Shown here: positions 20,928-27,869 of the stretch, in pieces
Layout: each line of letters opens with the position of its first letter
Numbering within the stretch: the first letter of the stretch is position 1
IMG/VR virus record: IMGVR_UViG_3300034375_006496
Coordinates: 1-27,869 of that record
Length of the DNA stretch: 27,869 nt
Strand: one strand, 5' to 3'
Source of the DNA: a virus
Made by a program: the position numbers and the translations under genes
The notes under the pieces: generated by a model
The model's input: only the letters and a program-made list of their open reading frames with translations
Database searches by the model: none
Told to the model about the DNA's origin: nothing

Positions 20928-23246
20928 TTATTTGTCTCCTATTTTAGAGTCCATCCACTTGCGGATAATTCCTTTGAGGCGAGGTTTGTCGCTTATCCAG
21001 GATGCGAAGCGCTCGCCATATTTGCGGTAAAGCTCGAAGAACCATTGCGGAGATTCGGTGAACATCCACTCGCGGAACTGCATCCATGCGGGATTTGTGG
21101 GACCATACACTTCGCGTGCTACCCAACAGAAACCTCCGAATAATGTCCCACCTCCGCTTGCGGCGGCTCCGGCTCCACTTAATAAACCTCCTCCTAGTGC
21201 GCCTAGTCCGCTCATTATACCCGAACTTCTGCTTGCATCTGCGGCTACATTTGCGGCATACATATTTGCCTGATTAGCCGCCATGTTAGAGATGTATCCT
21301 AATCCCGCTTCCGGGTTAAGGTATTGCGGTCCTGAGTTTAGCCCGTAGCCCGCCTGTCCGAATACGGACTGCCCGGCTTGCAGACTACCTCCTCCACCCC
21401 GTCCAAGTAGCGCCTGGAATGGATCGAGCATATACTGATCTTCCATCCGTGCGAGGTTACCCACCGCATTGATGTAATTAGCTAATCCCTGCTGACGGAG
21501 TGTTTCGTTCAGACGCTCCGCATCCATTTCGGCACCAACGCCAAACTGATTAGCCTGTTGACGCTGTGCTTGGTTTGCCATTCGTGCCTGCTGAGTGGAT
21601 TGCGCACCAAATGCGTTAGCCTGTTGATCCATCTGTGCCTGTGTAAGGTCTGCTCTTTGCTGTAATCCTGCCTGCTCACTCTCCTGTGCCATACCGCGAG
21701 TAATGTCGCCCTGCTGTAATCCTGCTTCCTGCCCAAGTACAGATTGTGCAAATGAGCGGTTTTGCATACGGCGAGCATTATCCTCCTGGACGCGAGCTTC
21801 CGCTTCTGCGATAGCACCGCTTTGATCAAATGTTCTACCCATGAGAGTCTGTCTCGCACGGGCGGCATTTGCGATCTGTGCTTGCTCGCGATCCGTAAGA
21901 CCTGTGTCTAGTGAAGTCTTTGCATCTCCTAAAAGTTTAGAGCGTAGAGTGTCCTGATTATCTGCACCTGTTGCGAGTTGTCCCTGGAATTGTGTGTTTG
22001 CCGTTAACTTCAATGGATCTGCAACTTCTGCGGCATCCATCGTTGCGGCGGTTACATCGCCTCCATAGGTATCGGTTGTGGGTATTGTGACGGGTCCGCC
22101 TGATCCGCTACCTGTCTGAATCATCTCATCCACCTCTGTTGCCAACCCTTGATCCACATCCGCTTGTGTGGCTTTGCGTAATCCTGTGAGGTTTTCGCGC
22201 TGTTGCTCAAGCAGAAGACGGGCATCATCCAATCCGCTTGTAGCGGCGGGTCTGTAATCCTCCATTACTCCCTGATAGCGATCAGATAAGCGCTCAACAT
22301 CCGCCAGGTCTGCCTCGCGTTGACGGGATAAGTTACCTCGCTGTATATCCTCTGCAAGGGCGGAGAGTCCAAGGAAATTACCATCTGCATCAAAGCCTGC
22401 CTGGCGGTCTGAGGGTAACCCCGTTGCAGGATCAATCGCATTACGACTGTCGCCGAGAAGATTAATCATGCCGTCCCCTGAAAATGAGGCGGGTATTGTT
22501 TCCGTCTGTCCCGCTTTTGATTTATCTACGATTATGTTTCCGTTTGGATCTTTACCGTAAACAGGGACTGCGTCTTTGGGCGGGATTGTAGTTGTAGTTT
22601 CTATTTTATTTTTAACAACCTCCCCATACTTTAAAGTTGGATCTTTTTTTAGGAGTTGGACATCTTTTAAATCATCGGCATATCCCTTAATAGAAGATGA
22701 CTGTTTAAACATTTGTTCAGGTCCACCGGGGATGGCATCAAGCTCACGATTCAAGCCATTCATATTTAATGTGGATGTAACATATTTTTTATCAACTACT
22801 TTTCCACTCTTATCCTTAAACTCTAAAACACTAAGATGGTAATCAGTTCCTCTAGCCCCACCACCTATAAAGAAGCCACTTGTTCCTTTTTCCTGTGTTG
22901 TTGCATTTCTAAATCTTGCTTCAGGCTCAATTGTCCTAGTGGTAGTTGTCGCTTCCTTACCACCCTCGTATCCAACGACCAATCGACCTTGATCATCGTA
23001 AGTACCGCTAGTTGACTCCTGGCGTGTACCCAACAATGTCTGACGCAGAACATCCGTATCCGTCTGTGCTGTCTTCTTACGGATATTCTCTTCGAGCGGG
23101 AGGAGTCCTTCTAATCCGTCAGGAGCTATCTCAGCAAAATCTCCTGTACCCGTGAGTAGCTCGACCTGTGCTTTGAGAGCATCTGCCATGCCCTCGCCGT
23201 AGCTTGGTTGTTCAGGATAGTTGTAAGTTGGTGATCCGCCGCCCAT
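20928..23246 (-). CDS. Internal virion/tail protein with CWVAREVYG C-terminus, 772 aa
   Basis: An N-terminal MGGGSPTYNYPEQPSYGEGM, a long glutamine- and alanine-rich helical middle (about 420-680) and a glycine-rich stretch (SGLGALGGGLLSGAGAAASG) precede a C-terminal CWVAREVYGPTNPAWMQFRE and RKYGERFASWI. I know this C-terminal block from many phage virion proteins near tail genes, where it occurs as a short conserved end domain. A GGAGGAAATAAATA site precedes the start. It stands with two other large virion proteins and is separated from the next by only 2 nt. Function probably ejection or tail assembly; the family role is not experimentally known to me. Confidence 0.65.
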   Translation of the reverse strand: MGGGSPTYNYPEQPSYGEGMADALKAQVELLTGTGDFAEIAPDGLEGLLPLEENIRKKTAQTDTDVLRQTLLGTRQESTSGTYDDQGRLVVGYEGGKEATTTTRTIEPEARFRNATTQEKGTSGFFIGGGARGTDYHLSVLEFKDKSGKVVDKKYVTSTLNMNGLNRELDAIPGGPEQMFKQSSSIKGYADDLKDVQLLKKDPTLKYGEVVKNKIETTTTIPPKDAVPVYGKDPNGNIIVDKSKAGQTETIPASFSGDGMINLLGDSRNAIDPATGLPSDRQAGFDADGNFLGLSALAEDIQRGNLSRQREADLADVERLSDRYQGVMEDYRPAATSGLDDARLLLEQQRENLTGLRKATQADVDQGLATEVDEMIQTGSGSGGPVTIPTTDTYGGDVTAATMDAAEVADPLKLTANTQFQGQLATGADNQDTLRSKLLGDAKTSLDTGLTDREQAQIANAARARQTLMGRTFDQSGAIAEAEARVQEDNARRMQNRSFAQSVLGQEAGLQQGDITRGMAQESEQAGLQQRADLTQAQMDQQANAFGAQSTQQARMANQAQRQQANQFGVGAEMDAERLNETLRQQGLANYINAVGNLARMEDQYMLDPFQALLGRGGGGSLQAGQSVFGQAGYGLNSGPQYLNPEAGLGYISNMAANQANMYAANVAADASRSSGIMSGLGALGGGLLSGAGAAASGGGTLFGGFCWVAREVYGPTNPAWMQFREWMFTESPQWFFELYRKYGERFASWISDKPRLKGIIRKWMDSKIGDK

Positions 23247-23249
23247 TAT

Positions 23250-23588
23250 TTATTTCCTCCGATTAATTCGATTAAAGTCGTACCATTTAATTGGTCTTTT
23301 TTTCAGTTCACGCATCCATCCAACAAAAGGTAATGGGTATGGTATGCGTGAGATAAATTCTTTTATACTGTCCTCCCCTATAGCGGTTCGCACATACCAT
23401 GCATCCGCTCCAGGTGGATTCCATTGGTCGTCAGGATGTGTATCAATGTCCGTCCTTACTGCCTTACCAAGAAGTAGTGTGGTAGGGGTAATGAATACAT
23501 ATCCGTTGGCAGAGTATGCCGATATATCCGCAAACATATTACCGCCTGTCTTATCGTAAAACCTCTTAGCTTGTTCTAGTATGTTCAT
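23250..23588 (-). CDS. Small virion-region protein, 112 aa
   Basis: Start set at 23588 (ATGA overlap with the previous stop), as the 22-residue in-frame extension overlaps the neighbour in an unlikely arginine-rich run. A helix (ILEQAKRFYDKTGGNMFADI) is followed by a strand-rich part with TPTTLLLGKAVR and a W/P-rich end (PLPFVGWMRELKKRPIKWYD). It could be an acetyltransferase-like or structural accessory, but nothing specific is recognised. Confidence 0.65.
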   Translation of the reverse strand: MNILEQAKRFYDKTGGNMFADISAYSANGYVFITPTTLLLGKAVRTDIDTHPDDQWNPPGADAWYVRTAIGEDSIKEFISRIPYPLPFVGWMRELKKRPIKWYDFNRINRRK

Positions 23589-23896
23589 TCTGCCATTAGG
23601 TATTCGTCTGCATCGGTGGCGCTCACCGCACTTCCGAGGTTTACGCGCAACCAATTCGTGCCGTTATCGACGGCAAGGCACGGGTTGCCACCATCGCCAT
23701 CGCTGACATATATCATCCTGCCCGTTGTTCCATTTGCGGGTAGTGTGCTTACGGTGAAATTCTCCAGGGTAACGGAGGTGGCGGAGATGGAGTCTACGGT
23801 GACGGTAGGCTCGCCCAATTGATTAAGAGACGCGGCATCGGTCTCCACGCCTGTGGCGAAGGTAAAACCACGGGTAACTGTGGCGGTGATAGCCAC
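23585..23896 (-). CDS. Small fibre-like structural protein, 103 aa (GTG start)
   Basis: The frame begins with GTG overlapping the TAG stop of the tail protein (TAGTG). The first part resembles a beta-strand repeat (ATVTRGFTFATGVETDAASL), and the second part GRMIYVSDGDGG then LAVDNGTNWLRVN is a small module found in many fibre and appendage proteins, and in two other genes here. A short trimeric fibre or tail adaptor is the likely role. No ATG start is available in a coupled position. Confidence 0.65.
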   Translation of the reverse strand: MAITATVTRGFTFATGVETDAASLNQLGEPTVTVDSISATSVTLENFTVSTLPANGTTGRMIYVSDGDGGNPCLAVDNGTNWLRVNLGSAVSATDADEYLMAE

Positions 23897-25509
23897 TATG
23901 CAATCTCCCTCCTCGCATTCGCTCCGCCCGCTATCGCTTCTAGCGATACATGGCGAAAGCTAGGCCGCCCGGCTGTTACATCTACTTCTACGCTCGCGGC
24001 GTAACCTCTCGCTCTGCCACTGCCAAAGCGTATCAGTTTCTCCTCGCTCGTTGTCGCATTCTCGGTGTGTACCGTGTTCGTCCGATCCGGGTCTATTGTA
24101 TTGACCTTGATCGTGAACTGATCCCCGTTGCTCACTTCGCATCCCAACTGCCCCCTCTTCCAACTCTTTACATCGATATTTCCGAATGTGAAGGAGCGGG
24201 TCTTCAGCCTGGCACTTATCGCGGTGGAGGTGGTGCTTGCGCTCCCTACTGTTCCCGTGATATCGGTGGTGCCTTCCTCGATTAAATGCCATCCCTTGTC
24301 GTTGACTGCGAAGAGTCTGCGCTTGGTGGGATCGCTACCATGTAATACGGTGACGAAATCATCTATTACAAATCCTGCGGGAAAGGAATCTACTGAAGTC
24401 CATGCTGTATTAAGGATATCATATACTAAGATTTTATTATTATCGGTGGATGAACCTGTGGGGACTGCGAGGTAATACTTATTATCAAATACAATACCAC
24501 ACGCTTTGTCCGCAGAGGCGAAGTTTACTTCTTTGAACTGATCCTGTATCGGGCGGGATAGCGGGATTGCTTCTCCGCTTACCTTCGAGATTGCAACTCC
24601 TAGTCCTTTGGCGGGGTCTAAGCCTTGTTGCAGGGTAAATACACCATCATCGGATAGGAAGTATATCTGCGGACCACTCGCGGCTATGCTCTTACGGGCC
24701 ACGCATCCCCGTTGGCGGGTAATCTCAAAGACTCCTGCCGCAGATGATATTGCCACATTGTTAATCATGTGGATCGAGTTGCGAAAAAATACGAGTAACT
24801 GATTCTCCAGGTATGGAGTAAATCCTACCAAGCGATCTGCGGTTCCACGATTGATCCTGAACTGCGACTCTGCGGGGTAGAAATTATCCGTGTCCAAAAG
24901 GTCGGACATGATCACGGTGTACTGCGAATCGCTCGGCTGTGGTACGATCAAGCGGTTTGCAAAGAAGGTGCCAAAGTTTGTGCTAGGGCATTCCACTCTG
25001 CCTGCTGTGGGGGTTGCATTATTCTTGAGCGTAAATGCTGTGGGGGTGGTATAATCGCCATCCCATTCTAGTGGATCTTTACCGGTTCCGCGAAAAAGGA
25101 TGAGCTTCTCCATTGCCTGAACGAAGCTCGCATTGTCTCCACTTGCTACCGTCTGTCCGCCAGGGTACGCGATATCTATACCGCTGTTATTCTGATCATT
25201 CCATAGGATGACTTTATTCTTTGTGGCACAGGCGATAAATTCTGTCCCTGTGACAGGATCGGAAAATAAGGTGGATGCAAATACTTCCTCTGTGCCTGCG
25301 GAATAAGTAAGGGATACCCCGCCTGCTTTAAATTCTATGCCTTTGCGGACAGATGCGATATCCCCGTCTAAACGCATATTCTCCGATGCCTCAACGGTAC
25401 CCCCCTGTAGTGTGGTAGGCTCCAGGTAACTATCAATACCACGGAATCCACGATCTCCATCGGTGAGGATAGGGTCGTCCATTCTGCCCATTGGTTTGTA
25501 CCTAGCCAT
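23896..25509 (-). CDS. Tail/portal-stabilising protein, beta-propeller-like, 537 aa
   Basis: The protein is beta-rich with blade-like repeats of the type LFVDP/VYDILNTAWTSVDSF, FVITVLHGSDPTKRRLFAV and KYYLAVPTG, including IRQRGCVARKSIAAS-like segments. The early part has LQGGTVEASENMRLDGDIAS. This resembles structural proteins of the tail tube or P22 gp10-type stabilisation family that bind under the portal. It follows a holin-like gene by TAATG overlap and precedes small fibre genes. No catalytic motif is visible. A nozzle or gatekeeper role is inferred from fold and context. Confidence 0.6.
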   Translation of the reverse strand: MARYKPMGRMDDPILTDGDRGFRGIDSYLEPTTLQGGTVEASENMRLDGDIASVRKGIEFKAGGVSLTYSAGTEEVFASTLFSDPVTGTEFIACATKNKVILWNDQNNSGIDIAYPGGQTVASGDNASFVQAMEKLILFRGTGKDPLEWDGDYTTPTAFTLKNNATPTAGRVECPSTNFGTFFANRLIVPQPSDSQYTVIMSDLLDTDNFYPAESQFRINRGTADRLVGFTPYLENQLLVFFRNSIHMINNVAISSAAGVFEITRQRGCVARKSIAASGPQIYFLSDDGVFTLQQGLDPAKGLGVAISKVSGEAIPLSRPIQDQFKEVNFASADKACGIVFDNKYYLAVPTGSSTDNNKILVYDILNTAWTSVDSFPAGFVIDDFVTVLHGSDPTKRRLFAVNDKGWHLIEEGTTDITGTVGSASTTSTAISARLKTRSFTFGNIDVKSWKRGQLGCEVSNGDQFTIKVNTIDPDRTNTVHTENATTSEEKLIRFGSGRARGYAASVEVDVTAGRPSFRHVSLEAIAGGANARREIA

Positions 25510-25661
25510 TACTTACGCTTCCTTAATTCCTGCCAAACCTTAATTGACATGTATACAATTGTGATCGCTCCTGCGATACACCCGAATAAAGAATCTAATG
25601 TCGATAACCCAAAAGTAGCTAATGTGCCACTCACTCCGGTAACTGCGGCTCGATCAATCAT
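25509..25661 (-). CDS. Holin-like membrane protein, 50 aa
   Basis: ATG 25661 overlaps the previous stop (ATGA), and its TAA joins the next start by TAATG. The sequence has two hydrophobic stretches (AAVTGVSGTLATFGLSTLDS; LFGCIAGAITIVYMSIKVW) and ends with a basic tail (QELRKRK), the layout of small class II holins such as T7 gp17.5. It adjoins a 3TM holin-like gene. It might instead be an antiholin of the pair. Confidence 0.55.
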   Translation of the reverse strand: MIDRAAVTGVSGTLATFGLSTLDSLFGCIAGAITIVYMSIKVWQELRKRK

Positions 25662-26122
25662 CGCCTATTAGGTGATGGCCCGAAATAAAAGCCGAGGATT
25701 CCCATAAGGGCCGTTTGGCCCATGTACGAAAGGTGTCCGCTACTGAGCGTGATGGGGTCTTGGCTTGCAGGCCATGAGAAGAGTCCGAAGAGGAACTCCG
25801 TTCTCCCCTCTCCGTTTGCGTTGGTGATTGAAAGAAACTCGGCTTGCGGAAAGAGGGTACAGAGCAGGATGCAAAGGCAAAGAGTGCCAATGCCCATAAA
25901 AGCAATAATACGGCGAGAAAAATCCCTGAACTCATTATTACCTCCTTCAGCCAACTGAGCTTGGAGCTTAAGAAAATTTTCATTTGCACGACTTTCTCTT
26001 GCCACTTCGAGTTCGTGCTTTTGGCGGCGAGCCTCAAATAACATTCCAAACCCACCCTTGAGGATAGCACCCATAGCTGTACTACCGCCCCCTGTAAGTA
26101 ACATAAGCAAGATTTCACCCAT
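25658..26122 (-). CDS. 3TM holin-like protein (GTA type), 154 aa
   Basis: The first 25 residues (LLMLLTGGGSTAMGAILKGG) are a hydrophobic glycine-rich helix, followed by a charged helix (EARRQKHELEVARESRANEN) and then two transmembrane helices (IIAFMGIGTLCLCILLCTLF and ALMGILGFYFG). This order fits the three-transmembrane holin family found in gene transfer agents and phages. It would make holes for endolysin release. An endolysin is not seen in the window. Good GGAGAAGTG site before the start. Confidence 0.65.
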   Translation of the reverse strand: MGEILLMLLTGGGSTAMGAILKGGFGMLFEARRQKHELEVARESRANENFLKLQAQLAEGGNNEFRDFSRRIIAFMGIGTLCLCILLCTLFPQAEFLSITNANGEGRTEFLFGLFSWPASQDPITLSSGHLSYMGQTALMGILGFYFGPSPNRR

Positions 26123-26123
26123 C

Positions 26124-26468
26124 TCACTTCTCCACCTTGTCGCGAAGTCGATCCAACTCCTTTTCTATATACTTGAGCCTCTCAAACTGCTGATAGTCTG
26201 ATGTAATTGGAGCGTCCTGCATATTAACTAAATGTTCAAGATCCGCTTTTGCCTGCTCTGCGAATTTTTCCAAGTGCATCATCCTAGCAGATAAATCCCC
26301 AAGCAGAGTGCCTTCGTGTTGGACTCTCCCCAAACCATTGTCAAGTTCGTTAATTTTGTTCCAAATGACGGAGTAGCCCCAAACACAGGTGCCAACAATG
26401 GCGATAACTTTCGCCATAAATGCAAGGTTTGCTTTGACCTGTACATTATCTCCGACTTCAGTTGCCAT
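26124..26468 (-). CDS. Membrane-anchored coiled-coil protein, possible i-spanin, 114 aa
   Basis: A transmembrane helix at about 15-35 (AFMAKVIAIVGTCVWGYSVI) precedes a long helical region with heptads (ARMMHLEKFAEQAKADLEHL; FERLKYIEKELDRLRDKVEK). This matches the layout of inner-membrane spanins (N-in, periplasmic coiled coil). It is next to the holins. There is no adjacent lipoprotein, which a spanin pair would need; the only lipoprotein-like frame is at 4916-5047. TAATG overlap with the previous gene. Confidence 0.55.
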   Translation of the reverse strand: MATEVGDNVQVKANLAFMAKVIAIVGTCVWGYSVIWNKINELDNGLGRVQHEGTLLGDLSARMMHLEKFAEQAKADLEHLVNMQDAPITSDYQQFERLKYIEKELDRLRDKVEK

Positions 26469-26698
26469 TAAGGTCCGGCGTTAGGATCAGTCCACTCCTC
26501 ACCCGTAAGTATCGAAAGCATCTCGGAGTGTGTGTTGGCAGTCTTACCGTCTAGGAAGCTAGGTTTGTCTCCTTCGTACTTAACAAAAGTCTGTGTTCCT
26601 GAGACATTATATCTAAGCGTATCAGCACTTGTCTCAAGCACTTGGTCAAAATCTACGGAACTTACTTCCGATGCATCAATGATTACATAATTTCTCAT
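26468..26698 (-). CDS. Small protein of tail/lysis region, 76 aa
   Basis: It opens MRNYVIIDASEVSSVDFDQV and continues TSADTLRYN, TFVKYEGDKPSFL and EMLSILTGEEWTDP. Proteins of this pattern (IIdAsevss, ETSadTlRy) are common in the tail region of marine phages, in my recollection, with no known function. Translated with the spanin-like gene by TAATG overlap. Short beta-rich protein, probably structural. Confidence 0.65.
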   Translation of the reverse strand: MRNYVIIDASEVSSVDFDQVLETSADTLRYNVSGTQTFVKYEGDKPSFLDGKTANTHSEMLSILTGEEWTDPNAGP

Positions 26699-26703
26699 AG
26701 TTA

Positions 26704-27591
26704 TTATGGTACTGTTGTTGAAAAAGTAGGACCATTAGTGAGAGTACCGTTATTACCTCCGCTTCCCTGATCAGTTATAGTCGTGCCTGTACCACCGTCG
26801 TTGTCGCCCATTCTCCACCATAAAGCGGGAGAGTAGGAAGTTAAGTCGATAGGACCACTACCACTATTGTACATAGCTAATAGATCAGCCTCAGATACCG
26901 CAGAAGTAAAGATACCTAACTCATCTATCTTACCGTTAAAATTGTTATTTATACTTCCATTCCTGTTTCTCGCACCCGCTGTTAAGCGTTGTGTGGTTGC
27001 CTTAGAACCCGTTCCTGAAGTATAAACACCAAAACTATTACCCACCTTTGTGCCGTCTAGGTAAATATCATAACCAGCATTACCTGAGTTTGTAGCACTA
27101 CTAGAGGATTCCCAACGGATTCCCAAATGATGCCAAGTATTAGCTGAGATAGTCACACCACTACCTGCATAACTCCATACATGATTAACATTAACAACAC
27201 TTATTACTTCATCAGCGACAACACCAAACCAATCACCACCTAAAGCGATTCCTATATCAAGACCCCCGAGACCTAATAAGTAGCTTTTCACCCCTGAACC
27301 GTAAGCAAGATCAGGTCTAAACCAAACCGATATTCCTTCGACAGTTAATGAAGATGGACTTGACCCTGCGTCTATATAGTCATTAGCCCCGTCAAAGTCT
27401 ACGCTGTAGGTGTTACTAAAACCTGAACTATATTCATTAGCAAACGTTCTCCACGATCCGCTGTCATACGCAACAATAGCACCTGCATCGGTACTACCCG
27501 CAGCTTTCAAATATAACTCACCATTCTTAGCAAGTCCGTTAGTTACTAGCGATGATTGTTCGCTGTCGTTAATTACTGTAATATCGCTCAT
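26704..27591 (-). CDS. Tail fibre/receptor-binding protein with LamG domain, 295 aa
   Basis: Start set at 27591, 2 nt after the previous stop at 27596; a 19-residue extension to 27648 overlaps it. After an N-terminal adaptor part (GELYLKAAGSTDAG then VAYDSGSWRTF), residues about 62-245 form a LamG/concanavalin-like jelly roll: YSVDFDGANDYIDAG, then a carbohydrate-binding-like centre with NTWHHLGIRWES, YDIYLDGTKVG and GKIDELGIFTSAVSEADLLA. The glycine/threonine-rich end (DNDGGTGTTITDQGSGGNNG) probably closes the chain. LamG domains bind sugars, so this is the best candidate for contact with the host surface. Confidence 0.8.
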   Translation of the reverse strand: MSDITVINDSEQSSLVTNGLAKNGELYLKAAGSTDAGAIVAYDSGSWRTFANEYSSGFSNTYSVDFDGANDYIDAGSSPSSLTVEGISVWFRPDLAYGSGVKSYLLGLGGLDIGIALGGDWFGVVADEVISVVNVNHVWSYAGSGVTISANTWHHLGIRWESSSSATNSGNAGYDIYLDGTKVGNSFGVYTSGTGSKATTQRLTAGARNRNGSINNNFNGKIDELGIFTSAVSEADLLAMYNSGSGPIDLTSYSPALWWRMGDNDGGTGTTITDQGSGGNNGTLTNGPTFSTTVP

Positions 27592-27595
27592 GTGT

Positions 27596-27853
27596 TTAGC
27601 TGTTGTTATAGACTTGCCAGTTACTACCGTCAAATACGTAGAGATCATAAGTATCGCTTCCGTACATGATAGTGCCGACGTCGTCGCTTGTTCTTGCTGT
27701 TATGTTTGCTGCCGTGTCTACATCGGGTGCAACGGTATCTGCGGGGAAGCCAAGAACAGACTTTAAGAAGTCCGTCACAGCGTCCGTTTTATCTACCTTG
27801 TCATCCAACTTCGACTTAACGGTCTGTCCGATTTGTTGAAGTATGTTAGCCAT
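27596..27853 (-). CDS. Small fibre-base protein, 85 aa
   Basis: The N-terminus is helical (ILQQIGQTVKSKLDDKVDKT) with a hydrophobic collar (DFLKSVLGFPADT), and the C-terminus carries DDVGTIMYGSDTYDLYVFDG then SNWQVYNN, the fibre-adaptor type module. It lies directly before the LamG protein, so probably the proximal part or a trimeric joint of the same fibre. Upstream DNA is cut by the right edge 16 nt before the start. No Shine-Dalgarno visible. Confidence 0.65.
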   Translation of the reverse strand: MANILQQIGQTVKSKLDDKVDKTDAVTDFLKSVLGFPADTVAPDVDTAANITARTSDDVGTIMYGSDTYDLYVFDGSNWQVYNNS

Positions 27854-27869
27854 TAGTGATTATATTTTT

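Noticed and set aside
22588-22604. TGTAGTTGTAGTT in the 772-aa gene as a motif site
   Set aside because: It lies inside coding DNA and encodes a threonine run, so it is better explained by the protein.

Overview
The window looks like part of the genome of a temperate, double-stranded DNA tailed phage, most likely short-tailed. It encodes a portal, a large terminase and three large internal-virion-type proteins, but no sheath or tape-measure gene. It also carries a tyrosine integrase beside the 3' half of a tRNA-Lys(CTT), which I read as attP. Phage genes lie on both sides of that tRNA fragment, so this appears to be the free or circular phage form rather than an integrated prophage boundary. 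The host cannot be named. A lipoprotein signal peptide, an inner-membrane spanin-like protein and a 3TM holin-like protein suggest a Gram-negative, and some units use good Shine-Dalgarno sites while others have AT-rich leaders without one.

Layout. (1) 1-5745, minus strand: a tightly overlapping run with an N-terminal HTH protein, a 33-aa micro-ORF containing a long hairpin, several small proteins, a tiny lipoprotein, a PP-loop (PAPS-reductase-like) protein, a PD-(D/E)XK-like protein, the large terminase and a portal cut by the left edge. (2) 5806-6733, plus strand: a small-terminase-like protein and a PD-(D/E)XK nuclease. (3) 6742-7324: about 580 bp with no convincing gene, G/C-rich, with short iterated GGTTTGC and GGTTCC words and a 12-bp palindrome. 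(4) 7345-8665, plus strand: a three-gene cassette headed by a Gp88-like cysteine-rich protein, compositionally distinct and flanked by a 12-bp direct repeat. (5) 8730-9962, plus strand: small early-type genes ending at a bidirectional terminator. (6) 10096-15076, minus strand: the replication and recombination operon, in transcription order SSB-like, DnaA-domain-IV-like, RecE-like nuclease with an HTH, a small protein, RuvC-like resolvase, a two-HTH regulator, a membrane micro-protein, a primosomal-type protein and a DnaB helicase. (7) 15145-16655: RHH regulator, a small overlapping gene, integrase, attP and adjacent repeats. (8) 16726-27853, minus strand: the tail, lysis and virion-protein operon, in transcription order two fibre-type proteins (one with a LamG domain), a small protein, a spanin-like protein, two holin-like proteins, a tail protein, two small structural proteins, three large internal virion proteins and a rho-independent terminator. 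No capsid or endolysin gene is visible.

The most unusual signals are a short motif (TGTAGTT/AACTACA with partly conserved flanks) at essentially every transcription-unit boundary of the non-structural half, the 14-bp RNA-favouring hairpin inside a translationally coupled micro-ORF, the Gp88 cassette with its repeat-rich upstream region, and a stand-alone DnaA domain IV. Functions rest on motif recognition by eye; no database search was run.
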